This document shows, piece after piece, positions 29,613 to 38,635 of a DNA stretch of 64,000 nucleotides. A program made the position numbers and the translations under genes. The stretch spans positions 1 through 64,000 of the forward strand of contig NZ_VLIY01000008.1 in NCBI RefSeq assembly GCF_007489285.1, in the 5' to 3' direction. The stretch is from Skermania sp. ID1734 (GTDB taxonomy: Bacteria > Actinomycetota > Actinomycetes > Mycobacteriales > Mycobacteriaceae). Under the pieces are notes generated by a model, which was given only the letters and a program-made list of their open reading frames with translations, did no database searches and was not told the origin of the DNA. How positions within the stretch are numbered: the first letter of the stretch is position 1; the number at the start of each line of letters is the position of its first letter.

Positions 29613-32219
29613 GTGCACTCGGCCGCTGCGGTACCCGGGGAGCGGGCGCGCATCCCCGAGGTCGCAGCGCCGATCGTCAGCCGTCCACGCCTGCTGCGCG
29701 CGCTCCTCCGCTCCGACAGCCGCAGCGTCTTTTTGGCCGCGGCCGCCGGAAGCGGCAAGACCGTCGCATTGCTCGATTACGCGCGGGAAGCGCACCGCAC
29801 TGCGGACACCGCGGTCGCCTGGCTGACCGTCGACCCACGTGACAACGAACGTGCGGCGCTGGCCACCGACGTCACCGCGGCCTTACTCGGCGCCGGCAGC
29901 ACGTCGCTCGGCGCCGCCATTCAGCAACTGCGACTGAGCGGTCAGCACGGCGATCCGCGCCGCCTGATGAATTCGGTGGGGCAGGCGGGCGAGTCCGTTC
30001 TGCTCTGCGTCGATGATGTGCATCTGCTTCGCGAGCCGGCCGCGCTCGAATACCTGTGGGAGTTGGTGCGGTCGGCGCCCGAGCGGTGTCGCGTTCTGCT
30101 GGCGGGTCGTTTCGAACCGCGGCTTTCCCCGCAACGGCCGTCGTTGCAGCGGCTGGTTCTGGAAGGGCGCGTCGCCGAGATCACGGGTCGTGACTTGGCG
30201 TTCACCTCGAGCGAGGCGGCGGCGCTGCTCGGCGAACACGGGGTCGCCCTCGACGACGCGGATTTGGCCGCGGTCATGGCCCGCACCGAAGGGTGGGCGG
30301 CTGGCGTGTGCCTGGCCGCCATGATGTTGTCCCGCCGCGCCGACCTGCACCGCGCCATTGCCGAGTTCAGCGGGGACGCGCGTGCGGTTGCCGACTACTT
30401 GCTTTCCGAAATCTTCTCCGAGATCCCGCCGGAGATGCTCGACTTTCTGGTCGCCACGGCGATTCCGCGGCACTTCGATGTCGATCTCGCGCAACGGCTT
30501 TCGGGCAGCGATTCCGCGCAACGCATTCTCGATGAGTTGGAGCGCAACAATTTTCTGCTGACGCGGACCAACGGCGCGCCCGCGCGGTACCGGTATCACC
30601 CGTTGTTACGCAGTTATCTCATCGCGGAAGCCCGGCGCGGCGGCAACTTTCAGAGTCTGCAGCGGGCAGCCGCGCACTGGTACATGGAAATGGGCGATGC
30701 ACTGCAAGCGCTCGAACACGCGTTGGCCGCAAGCGATTCTGCGATCACTACCGCAATCGTGTCCCGATTCGGACCTGCGCTGGCGGTGGAGGCTCGCAGC
30801 ACGCGCGTCGGCGAGCTGATTGCGAAGTTCCCGCCCGGTCTGCGGCGGTGTCCGGTGGTGCTGTTGATCCGTGCGGCGTCCGAGCTCGCCGGCGCGCACC
30901 CGCACGCGGCCGCGGCAACGCTGGATGCGGTGCACAATAGTGAACCGCTGGTCGGTGACCTCGGCGTGCTCTACCGGGCGCTGCGCATGCAGGTTGGCAT
31001 GCGGGCGGGCACCCTGGAATCGACCATGAGGCAGATCGATTCGCGGTCGCCGGGCAGTTCGGGAGACTTACTGCTGGACGCCTTCGCCTTGCTGCAGTTC
31101 GGCAACGTCGAGCTCTACCGTGGTCACCTCGACGCCGCCGCGACACACCTCGACGGCGCGCTCACCAAGGCTGCCGCCGCCCGGTCCGATGCGCTGGCAT
31201 TGCAAGCGATGACGGGACTGGCGGCCGTGCAGTTGGGCGCCGGACGACTGGCCGACGCGCGCTCGCACGCGGCCCACGCCATCGCTTTCGGCGCCGCGCA
31301 TGACCTGCTGGACGATACGTACCAGCACATCGCGCACCTGGTGGACGCGCTGGTGGCGCATCTGCGCGCCGAACCGGTGGCCGAGCAGGTCTACGTCGAG
31401 AACCTGCCGACACTCGTCGAGGAAGCCGACGTCTCGATCGCCCGCGGCGCCGAGTGCCTCGAGGCCATCCTCGCGTTTCCGGCCACCAACGAACGCCGTC
31501 GGGTCGCCTCAACTATTCGCGACACCTTCCCGGATGCCCTCACGGGCACCGTTCCGCCACACTTCATCGCGTTGCTCGCGCCGGACGTGGCCCACATCTT
31601 CTGCGAGGTGGGCGAACCACATTGGATCACTGCGCTTTTGGAGCCGCTGCAGGCGACCCTCGGTGACGTCGCCGAACTGGCGTTGCTGCGCGCGCTGATT
31701 GCCTGGCAATCGCACCAGTTCGACCGCGGCAAGGCAGAACTCGATCCGATCCTTTCTGGCGCACTCCGTCCGGTGGTCGGCATCACGCTGGTGCGGGCGC
31801 TGGTGCTGGATTCGGCGATCGCGCACGAACAGGGTCGGCCCTCCTATGCGCACGAATCACTTTCGGGGGCCCTGGAATTGGCCGCAGGCGAGTCGATCGT
31901 CTGGCCGTTCCTCGAGCTGCAGTACGGCTGCCACGACGTCCTGCAGTCCAGCCGTGGCCGCTTCGGCGCGGTGGACTGGTTCGCAGATCGGGTCCTGCAC
32001 GCGTTCCCGGAGAACGTTTTCGGCGGGGAAGGGTTGACGCCGCGCGAGCGCGAATTGTTGCGCGAGCTACCGAGCTGGCGAACCACCGAGCAGATCGCCG
32101 CGGACATGTTCGTCTCCGTAAACACGGTCAAGACCCACCTGCGCGGCATCTACCGCAAGTTGAACGTCCGCAGCCGCCGCGAAGCCGTGTCGGTGGCTCT
32201 GGAACGCGGCCTGCTCTGA
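29613..32219 (+). CDS. Large LuxR-family (MalT/LAL-like) transcriptional regulator
   Basis: Regulator of 868 aa. A STAND-type ATPase domain at the N-terminus has Walker A AAAGSGKT and a Walker B-like VLLCVDDVHLL. A long helical TPR-like middle region follows, and a C-terminal LuxR helix-turn-helix (LTPRERELLRELPSW, then VSVNTVKTHLRGIYRKLNV). It is transcribed away from the sulfatase-lipase operon, 113 bp apart, and is the obvious candidate to control it. GTG 29613 is chosen for GGAG at 6 nt; ATG 29607 and TTG 29601 are possible. The inducer is unknown. Confidence 0.9.
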   Translation: MHSAAAVPGERARIPEVAAPIVSRPRLLRALLRSDSRSVFLAAAAGSGKTVALLDYAREAHRTADTAVAWLTVDPRDNERAALATDVTAALLGAGSTSLGAAIQQLRLSGQHGDPRRLMNSVGQAGESVLLCVDDVHLLREPAALEYLWELVRSAPERCRVLLAGRFEPRLSPQRPSLQRLVLEGRVAEITGRDLAFTSSEAAALLGEHGVALDDADLAAVMARTEGWAAGVCLAAMMLSRRADLHRAIAEFSGDARAVADYLLSEIFSEIPPEMLDFLVATAIPRHFDVDLAQRLSGSDSAQRILDELERNNFLLTRTNGAPARYRYHPLLRSYLIAEARRGGNFQSLQRAAAHWYMEMGDALQALEHALAASDSAITTAIVSRFGPALAVEARSTRVGELIAKFPPGLRRCPVVLLIRAASELAGAHPHAAAATLDAVHNSEPLVGDLGVLYRALRMQVGMRAGTLESTMRQIDSRSPGSSGDLLLDAFALLQFGNVELYRGHLDAAATHLDGALTKAAAARSDALALQAMTGLAAVQLGAGRLADARSHAAHAIAFGAAHDLLDDTYQHIAHLVDALVAHLRAEPVAEQVYVENLPTLVEEADVSIARGAECLEAILAFPATNERRRVASTIRDTFPDALTGTVPPHFIALLAPDVAHIFCEVGEPHWITALLEPLQATLGDVAELALLRALIAWQSHQFDRGKAELDPILSGALRPVVGITLVRALVLDSAIAHEQGRPSYAHESLSGALELAAGESIVWPFLELQYGCHDVLQSSRGRFGAVDWFADRVLHAFPENVFGGEGLTPRERELLRELPSWRTTEQIAADMFVSVNTVKTHLRGIYRKLNVRSRREAVSVALERGLL

Positions 32220-32295
32220 ACCTTCATCCTCGAGTTCATCCATGTCGGGTGAGGTTTCCGGGCATTCGTGCGCGCATCCTGGAGGGGTGGGGGCA

Positions 32296-32493
32296 GTGCC
32301 GTACGAGGTCGTCATCGGAGCCGAGCTTTCCGATCGCGCAACAGCAGCCTTTCCCGAGTTCGAGACCGTCGAACGCGGAAAGGGCCGCACTGTGCTGCGC
32401 GGATCTGTCGACCCCGCGGCGCTGCAATCCATCGTCGCCCGCATCGATGACATGGGGCTGGTCCTGACGGAGTTGCGTCAGCTCGGCGGGTGA
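32296..32493 (+). CDS. Small conserved-looking protein, unknown function
   Basis: A 65-aa product beginning YEVVIGAELSDRATAAFPEF after the start codon and ending GLVLTELRQL. It has an alternating strand/helix pattern and no membrane segment; I do not recognise a named domain. GTG 32296 sits 8 nt after a strong GGAGGGG site, which supports real translation. An in-frame ATG at 32242 would give 83 aa with an unrelated N-terminus. Its last 16 bp overlap the end of mnhG on the other strand. Confidence 0.65.
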   Translation: MPYEVVIGAELSDRATAAFPEFETVERGKGRTVLRGSVDPAALQSIVARIDDMGLVLTELRQLGG

Positions 32494-32801
32494 ACCTCGT
32501 CAGCCGGATTCCTGCCGTGCTCCTCGCGGTATGCCACCCGGCCGACCATGTGCGCGATCACCGGCGCAGTCACCAATGTGAACAGTCCGACCAGGACGAG
32601 CATCCAGACATCGGGGTTGCCGCGCAGGTGGATCACCGACCCGACCAGCACCAACAGCAGGCCGACCACCTGTGGTTTGGTCGCGGAATGCATGCGCGAC
32701 AGCGTGTCCGGGAAGCGGACGATGCCGATCGCGGCCGTGAGTGCCAACGTGACGCCGAACAGGATCAGCACGCCGGCAACCCAGGTGAGAACTGTGCTCA
32801 T
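32478..32801 (-). CDS. mnhG: Na+/H+ antiporter subunit MnhG/MrpG
   Basis: Membrane subunit of 107 aa with three hydrophobic helices. It has the MrpG pattern GIVRFPDTLSRMHSATKPQVVGLLLVL. It is the last gene of the Mrp operon; its ATG overlaps the mnhF stop (ATGA). The complex exchanges cytoplasmic Na+ (or K+) for protons and supports pH and salt homeostasis. Confidence 0.92.
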   Translation of the reverse strand: MSTVLTWVAGVLILFGVTLALTAAIGIVRFPDTLSRMHSATKPQVVGLLLVLVGSVIHLRGNPDVWMLVLVGLFTLVTAPVIAHMVGRVAYREEHGRNPADEVHPPS

Positions 32802-33058
32802 TGGTCGTCACGCACCCGGAACCTGGCCACGCTCGCCGAACCGAGGAAGCCGACGAGAGACAGCGCGACGATCCCCGGCGCCACCGACGTGTCGCTGCTG
32901 TAGGTCGCCCACACCGCCAAACCGCACATCGATACGGCGATGAGCGTGTCGACGGCGACCAGGCGGTCCAGGGTGTTGGGCCCGGCGAGCAGGCGGTAGG
33001 TCGTCAGGGCCGCGGCGATGACGAGGACGATGCCCGCGATGAGGGTAACGGTGCTCAC
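32798..33058 (-). CDS. mnhF: Na+/H+ antiporter subunit MnhF/MrpF
   Basis: Membrane subunit of 86 aa with three helices and the MrpF signature YRLLAGPNTLDRLVAVDTL. GTG 33058 overlaps the mnhE stop as GTGA. The frame is open for 195 codons further upstream, but that part is out-of-frame sequence of mnhE and carries no homology. Confidence 0.9.
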   Translation of the reverse strand: MSTVTLIAGIVLVIAAALTTYRLLAGPNTLDRLVAVDTLIAVSMCGLAVWATYSSDTSVAPGIVALSLVGFLGSASVARFRVRDDQ

Positions 33059-33558
33059 AGTGCCGGCTCGAAGGTCTGAATGAACAGCCGCTCCAGCCGG
33101 TCCATCGATCGGCGGAATCGGGCGACGGCCGCGGGACTGCCGGCGTCGAGCAAATGGATGTACACGAGCCGATCCTCCTTGTCGATTTCGAGCACCATGC
33201 TGCCCGGGATCATGTTCAGCACGTCCGAAAACAGCACCAGCACCAGGTCCGAACGAATGGATACGGGAATGGCCAGCAGCCCGGTCTCCGGCGGCGGCGT
33301 TGGCCGAATTGCCAACCAGGACACCGCAACGCTGGATTCGATCGCGTAATAAGCGAACAGCACAACGAGTTTGAGCACGGCGACCGGGTGGACCCGCCCG
33401 CCCACGGGCACCCGGGGCAGGGGCAGCAGCACCATGATCAACGCGCCGATGATCAGTCCAGCAATCACGTTCGCCCAACTGATGTCGCCCCACAGCCACA
33501 CCCAGACGATCGCCAGCCACACCAGTACGAACGCCTTGACCCGAAGTTGCCCGCTCAT
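33055..33558 (-). CDS. mnhE: Na+/H+ antiporter subunit MnhE/MrpE
   Basis: Subunit of 167 aa with paired N-terminal helices, the MrpE blocks FVLVWLAIVWVWLWGD and SWANVIAGLIIG, and a soluble C-terminal half with the characteristic NMIPGSMVLEIDKEDRLVYIHLLD. It overlaps mnhD by 4 nt and mnhF by 4 nt. Confidence 0.93.
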   Translation of the reverse strand: MSGQLRVKAFVLVWLAIVWVWLWGDISWANVIAGLIIGALIMVLLPLPRVPVGGRVHPVAVLKLVVLFAYYAIESSVAVSWLAIRPTPPPETGLLAIPVSIRSDLVLVLFSDVLNMIPGSMVLEIDKEDRLVYIHLLDAGSPAAVARFRRSMDRLERLFIQTFEPAL

Positions 33559-35162
33559 CGCACACCCGATGAACTGCCCGGGCCGAGGACGGCATCGATA
33601 TAACCGGCGCGGTCGCGCAGATCGGCCGCAGCGCGATCGGCAATCCCGATGAGCGGGCCCGCGAACACGGTGAGCGACAGGCCGACGCCGACGAGCGCTA
33701 TGGTCGGCGCCACCATGAACGCCGGCATCCGGCCGACGTCGGCCCGGTCATCGAAGGAGATGTCGAACGACTCGTCGATCAACGCCGAGGGTGCCGCGTC
33801 CGCCAGCGCGCCCTCCGGAGCGTCGGCGCGCGATCGCCAGAACGCCTTGGTCCACACCCGCGCGCACACGTACAACGTCAGCAGGCTGGTCACGACGCCA
33901 CCCGCTACCAGCACCCAAGCCAGCGGCGTCGCTTGCGCCGCACCTGCCTGCAGCAGCGCCACCTTGCCGATGAAGCCGGAGAACGGCGGGATGCCGCCCA
34001 GGTTCAACGCCGGAATCAGGAAGACGACCCCGAGCAGCGGGCTGGCTGCCGCCAGACCGCCGAGTCGGCGCAACGACGACGACCCGGCTTGCCGTTCGAT
34101 CAGGCCGACGACGAGAAATAGGGTGGTCTGCACGATGATGTGGTGCGCGACGTAATAGACGGCGCCGGCCAGTCCGGCCTTGGTCGACAGCGCGATGCCG
34201 AACACCATATAGCCGATGTGGCTGACCAGAGTGAACGAGAGCAATCGCTTGATGTCGCTCTGCGCGATTGCGCCCAGGATGCCGACCAGCATGGTCAGCA
34301 GACCGCTCACCATGAGCACGTTGTCGAGTGTGTGGCCGGGGAACAACAGCGTGTGGGTCCGGATGATCGCGTACACGCCGACCTTCGTGAGCAGTCCCGC
34401 GAAGACGGCGGTAATCGGTGCGGGCGCAGTGGGGTAGGAGTCGGGCAGCCAGTTCGACAGCGGGAACACCGCCGCCTTGATACCGAACGCAACCAGGAGC
34501 ACCGCAAAGATCGCCGTGCGCACACCGTCCGGGATAGCGCCGATGCGGATGGCCAATTGCGCCAAGTTGAGAGTGCCGGTGGCCGCGTAGGCAAACGCGA
34601 TGCCGCACAGGAAAACCAGCGACGACACCATCGACACCATCACGTAGGACACCCCGGCGCGCACCCGATCGGCGCTGGCGCCCAATGTCAGCAGCACGAA
34701 TGACGCGGCCAGCAGCACCTCGAAACCGACGTACAAGTTGAACAGGTCACCGGCCAGGAAGGCGTTGGAAATTCCTGCGCTCAGCGCAAGGTAGGTCGGC
34801 AGAAAGATCGACGTCGGCTGGTGCTCGGTGCCGTCGCGCACACCCTGCCCGACGGCGTACACCACCACCGCGAGCAGGACGATCGAACTGACCACCAGCA
34901 TTGCCGCCGAGAGTCGGTCGACCACAAGCGTGATGCCGATCGGCGAGTTCCAGCCGCCCACCTGGATCGCGGTGGTCCCGTCGCGGTCGGCCAGATACAG
35001 CAGCAGTCCAGAGATCGCCAGGACCGCGGTCAGCGCGACAACGGTGATGATTCGCTGCGAGGTCGGTCGCCGCCCGAAAACCAGGGTTGCCGCGGCCGCG
35101 AGCAGCGGGATCAGGACGGGGAGCGGTCCGAGGGTATAGAACCAGTCGTGCGCGATCGTCAT
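33555..35162 (-). CDS. mnhD: Na+/H+ antiporter subunit MnhD/MrpD
   Basis: Complex-I-like (NuoM/N family) membrane subunit of 535 aa with about 14 hydrophobic segments. Proton-channel motifs include FLPTYLALSAGISNAFLAGDLFNLYVGFE (charged Glu), KAAVFPLSNWLPDSYPTAP, LLTKVGVYAIIR and LLSFTLVSHIGYM. It overlaps mnhC and mnhE by 4 nt each. It provides one of the proton pathways of the antiporter. Confidence 0.94.
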   Translation of the reverse strand: MTIAHDWFYTLGPLPVLIPLLAAAATLVFGRRPTSQRIITVVALTAVLAISGLLLYLADRDGTTAIQVGGWNSPIGITLVVDRLSAAMLVVSSIVLLAVVVYAVGQGVRDGTEHQPTSIFLPTYLALSAGISNAFLAGDLFNLYVGFEVLLAASFVLLTLGASADRVRAGVSYVMVSMVSSLVFLCGIAFAYAATGTLNLAQLAIRIGAIPDGVRTAIFAVLLVAFGIKAAVFPLSNWLPDSYPTAPAPITAVFAGLLTKVGVYAIIRTHTLLFPGHTLDNVLMVSGLLTMLVGILGAIAQSDIKRLLSFTLVSHIGYMVFGIALSTKAGLAGAVYYVAHHIIVQTTLFLVVGLIERQAGSSSLRRLGGLAAASPLLGVVFLIPALNLGGIPPFSGFIGKVALLQAGAAQATPLAWVLVAGGVVTSLLTLYVCARVWTKAFWRSRADAPEGALADAAPSALIDESFDISFDDRADVGRMPAFMVAPTIALVGVGLSLTVFAGPLIGIADRAAADLRDRAGYIDAVLGPGSSSGVR

Positions 35163-35695
35163 GTCGGCTCGGCACTCTCGTAGCTCTCGACACCCTCGTA
35201 ATATTCGATGTCCTCGAGGTTCTGCAGCTCGGTCACGGGAATCGGGTTGCCGTGCGCGTCGAAGGCATCGCCGGTGATGCGCATTGCTCCGGTCACCGGG
35301 TCTTCGGAACGGTCCTGGTCGGGAGCCTCCGCCCGGGATGTGCGGCGCAGCACCTTGACGTCCTCTGGGTCGTTCTCGACGCGGTCCTTGGTGGTGAGCA
35401 TGAAGGACCGGTACGCCAGTGCCAGAACGAACGCAGCGATGCCCATGGTGATAACGATGGCGGTCAGAATCATGGCCTGGGCCAACGGATCGGCCATTCG
35501 TTCGTGCAGGCTCGACCTGCCGACGAGGGGTGGCGCACCGTCCGGGCCGCCGACGGTGAGGATCAGCAGGTTCACCCCGTTGCCGAACAACATCATGCCC
35601 AGCAGCATCTTGGTGACGGTCCGCTCGAGCATCAGGTAGACGCCCCCGGCTACGAGGATGCCGATCAACACGAGCAGGCTCAGGTTGGCACTCAT
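35159..35695 (-). CDS. mnhC: Na+/H+ antiporter subunit MnhC/MrpC
   Basis: NuoK-like subunit of 178 aa. Three helices occupy the first 110 residues (LVLIGILVAGGVYLMLERTV, the NGVNLLILTVGG motif, and PLAQAMILTAIVITMGIAAF). An acidic soluble tail of about 60 residues follows, longer than in most MrpC proteins. It overlaps mnhA and mnhD by 4 nt each. Confidence 0.93.
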   Translation of the reverse strand: MSANLSLLVLIGILVAGGVYLMLERTVTKMLLGMMLFGNGVNLLILTVGGPDGAPPLVGRSSLHERMADPLAQAMILTAIVITMGIAAFVLALAYRSFMLTTKDRVENDPEDVKVLRRTSRAEAPDQDRSEDPVTGAMRITGDAFDAHGNPIPVTELQNLEDIEYYEGVESYESAEPT

Positions 35696-38520
35696 CGGCG
35701 GGCTCCTACCAAGACCTGCGCTTCGGCCGACGAATCCAAGCGGGCACCGAGACTGCGCAGCACATCCAGCACCAGGCCGACGACGATCAGGTACACCCCC
35801 ACGTCGAAGAACACCGCCGTCACCAGCTTGGCGTGGCCGATCACCGGCAGCGTGAATTCGATGGTGGCCGACGACAATACCGGCGCGCCCACCAATATCG
35901 ACATCGCCGCGGTGCCGGCCGCGAACGCCAGTCCCACACCGAGGATGTGTCCGGCGTCGATGGGCAGTGCCTCACCGAGTTCGTAGCGACCGCCGGCGAG
36001 GTACCGCAGCACCAGCGCCAGCCCGGCAGTGAGGCCGCCCGCGAATCCGCCGCCCGGCGCGTTGTGTCCGGCAAAGAAGAAGTAGAACGACAGCACCATG
36101 ATGGTCGGGAAAACCAGTCGAGTGGTCACCTCCAGCACCAGCGACCGGTGCCGAGGGTCGATGAGTTCGCCGCCGCGCAGCCAGGTGACCTCGGCGCTGG
36201 GCTGAAACGACGGCACGTCGGACACGCGCGGGGCAGTGCCGAAGCGGCGGTGCCGGAACACCAGCGATGCCACGCCGGTCGCGGCGACCAGCAGCACCGA
36301 GATCTCGCCGAGGGTGTCCCATGCGCGAATGTCCACGAGCAACACGTTCACCACGTTGCGGCCGTTGCCGAGGTGGTAGGCCGCGTCGGGCATCTGCGCC
36401 GAAATGGGCGCGCTGCGGCGCGCGTTCGAAGCGAATGCGCCGATGACCGCGACCACCGCCCCGACCACGATGGCGAGCGCCGCGCGCGGTAGCCGAAACG
36501 CCGCGACGCGGGCGTCTTCGATCTCTGCGGGCAGCTTGCGCAAAACGAGCACGAAGATCACCAGGGTGAGCGTCTCGACCAGGAACTGGGTCAGCGCCAG
36601 GTCGGGAGCGCCGTGCACGGCGAACAGGACGCCGCAGCCGTAGCCGGTGACGCCGACCAGCAATACGCTCGCCAATCGGTTGCGCATGATTGTCGCGGCC
36701 AATGCTGCCGCGATCATCACCGCGGCGATGGCTGGTTGCCAGGGCGAATCCCACAGTCGCGCATGCAGTTGCGCGGTGGCGCCGAGCGCGAGCAGCACGG
36801 TGGGCAGCACTGCCATGGTGGTGAGGATGGTGGCCTGGGTCAGCGGCAGCGATCCGCGCTGCGTGGCGCTGGTCATCTCGATCGACAACCGGTCCATCAT
36901 TCGCAACGCCGCGTCGTAGGCTCGATCGGCATTGCCCAGCAATGCTTTCCGTGGCCGCAGCCGGTCGACGATGCGGTGACCCGCGTACATAACGACACCA
37001 CCGGCCACGACGACGCCGGTGAGCGCGAGCGCCAATCCGAAACCGTGCCACAGCAGCAGGTGCAGCGTCGCCGCGCCGGGCAGCGTCCGCGCATACGGCT
37101 CGAGCAGGTTGCCTACCGCCGCGGCCGCCGGTCCGGCGGCCAATCCACTTACCGCCAGCAATGCGGGCGGCGCTAGGAACAGCGCTCCCGGCGCGTGCAT
37201 GCGCGCTACCGCCGGCGAGGGCTCCGTAAGTTCCTTCGAACCAAATGCGCCCACCCAGAACCGCAGGCTGTATGCGAGCGTCAACACCGAACCGAGCACG
37301 ACCGCAGCCAGGGTGACGATCTGCACCCAACTAGCCAATGTCGGGGCATCGGCGATGGCCGTAAAGGCCGCCTCCTTGCCGACGAAGCCCAAAAACGGCG
37401 GCAATCCCGCCATGCTTGCGGCGGCCAGGGCGGCGACTACCGCCAAGACCGGCAACCGGCGACCCAGTCCGGCGAGCTTGCGAATGTCGCGGGTGCCGGT
37501 CGTGTGGTCGATGATGCCGACCGTCATGAACAATGCAGCCTTGAACAGGGCGTGCGCCAGCAGCATCGCCATCCCGGCCAGCGCCGCCGCCTGGGTGCCG
37601 ATTCCGACGAGTACGGCCATGAACCCCAACTGGCTGACCGTGCCGAACGCCAACACCAACTTCAGATCGTGCGCGCCGAAGGCCCGCCACCCGCCGAGCA
37701 CCATGGTGACCAGCCCGAGCGGAATGATCGTGACGTGCCACGCCGGGTTCTCGGCGAATCCGGGTGCCAGTCGGGCGATCAGATAGATCCCGGCCTTCAC
37801 CATCGCGGCCGCGTGCAGATATGCGCTGACCGGCGTCGGTGCGGCCATCGCGCCCGGCAGCCAGAAGTGCATGGGCACGATCGACGACTTGCTGATCGCG
37901 CCGGCCAGGATCAAGGCGACACCGACTACGGCGGCGGCACCATGCGGCGGGTTCGCCAGCAGAACCGAGATCTGATAGCTGCCGCCTGCTTGGGCGAGCA
38001 CGATGATGCCGACCAGCATCGCCAACCCACCGGCGGTGGTGACCAGCAACGCCTGAGTGGCCGCGCGCCGACTCGTCGCCCGTTCCGCGTAGTGGCCGAC
38101 CAGCAGGAACGACAGCACGGTGGTCAGTTCCCAAAACGTGTAGAGCAACAGCAGGTTGTCGCTCGTGACCAGCCCGAACATCGCCGCGGCGAAGCCGACC
38201 AGTTCGGCGGCGAACAGGCCCAGACGCGGCTCATCGTCGGTGAAATATCGCGAGCAGTACAACAGCACCAACGCGCCGACGCCGAGCACCAGCGCGCACA
38301 TGATCGCCGCCAGCGTGTCGAAGCGCAGGCTGATGCTCAGATGCAGGCCCGGGATCCAATCCAGCGTCTCGGCTGACCGACGGTTCCAGTGCCACCCCAC
38401 CCACGCCAAACAGCCCAACGGCACTGCGGCGAGCAGCACGAAGGCGTTTCTGCCCAGCGCACGCACGCACAGCGGAGCCAGCAGGGCCGTGGCACCCAGG
38501 GCGAGCAAGATTGCGAGCAT
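35692..38520 (-). CDS. mnhA: Na+/H+ antiporter subunit A fused to subunit B (MnhA/MrpA-B)
   Basis: Very large membrane protein of 942 aa. Residues 1-500 form a NuoL-like antiporter domain (GVGALVLLYCSRYF, FWELTTVLSFLLVGHY, KSSIVPMHFWLPGAMAAPTPVSAYLHAAAMVKAGIYL). The middle is MrpA-specific with the NuoJ-like block (DLALTQFLVETLTLVIFVLVLRKLP). The last 140 residues are an MnhB domain (HNAPGGGFAGGLTAG). Fusion of A and B explains the absence of a separate mnhB. ATG 38520 is preferred, with GGAG 4 nt upstream; a start at 38583 would add a polar, non-homologous leader. Confidence 0.93.
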   Translation of the reverse strand: MLAILLALGATALLAPLCVRALGRNAFVLLAAVPLGCLAWVGWHWNRRSAETLDWIPGLHLSISLRFDTLAAIMCALVLGVGALVLLYCSRYFTDDEPRLGLFAAELVGFAAAMFGLVTSDNLLLLYTFWELTTVLSFLLVGHYAERATSRRAATQALLVTTAGGLAMLVGIIVLAQAGGSYQISVLLANPPHGAAAVVGVALILAGAISKSSIVPMHFWLPGAMAAPTPVSAYLHAAAMVKAGIYLIARLAPGFAENPAWHVTIIPLGLVTMVLGGWRAFGAHDLKLVLAFGTVSQLGFMAVLVGIGTQAAALAGMAMLLAHALFKAALFMTVGIIDHTTGTRDIRKLAGLGRRLPVLAVVAALAAASMAGLPPFLGFVGKEAAFTAIADAPTLASWVQIVTLAAVVLGSVLTLAYSLRFWVGAFGSKELTEPSPAVARMHAPGALFLAPPALLAVSGLAAGPAAAAVGNLLEPYARTLPGAATLHLLLWHGFGLALALTGVVVAGGVVMYAGHRIVDRLRPRKALLGNADRAYDAALRMMDRLSIEMTSATQRGSLPLTQATILTTMAVLPTVLLALGATAQLHARLWDSPWQPAIAAVMIAAALAATIMRNRLASVLLVGVTGYGCGVLFAVHGAPDLALTQFLVETLTLVIFVLVLRKLPAEIEDARVAAFRLPRAALAIVVGAVVAVIGAFASNARRSAPISAQMPDAAYHLGNGRNVVNVLLVDIRAWDTLGEISVLLVAATGVASLVFRHRRFGTAPRVSDVPSFQPSAEVTWLRGGELIDPRHRSLVLEVTTRLVFPTIMVLSFYFFFAGHNAPGGGFAGGLTAGLALVLRYLAGGRYELGEALPIDAGHILGVGLAFAAGTAAMSILVGAPVLSSATIEFTLPVIGHAKLVTAVFFDVGVYLIVVGLVLDVLRSLGARLDSSAEAQVLVGARR

Positions 38521-38635
38521 CGAACTCCGTCGGTCTCGGTGGCAAGGTGATCGCTGTGATCGGGGATCAGGCGGAGCACCCAAATCCTACTGGGCGCGCG
38601 ATTCCGGCGACGTGCCGCACGAGATGGACTGGCGG

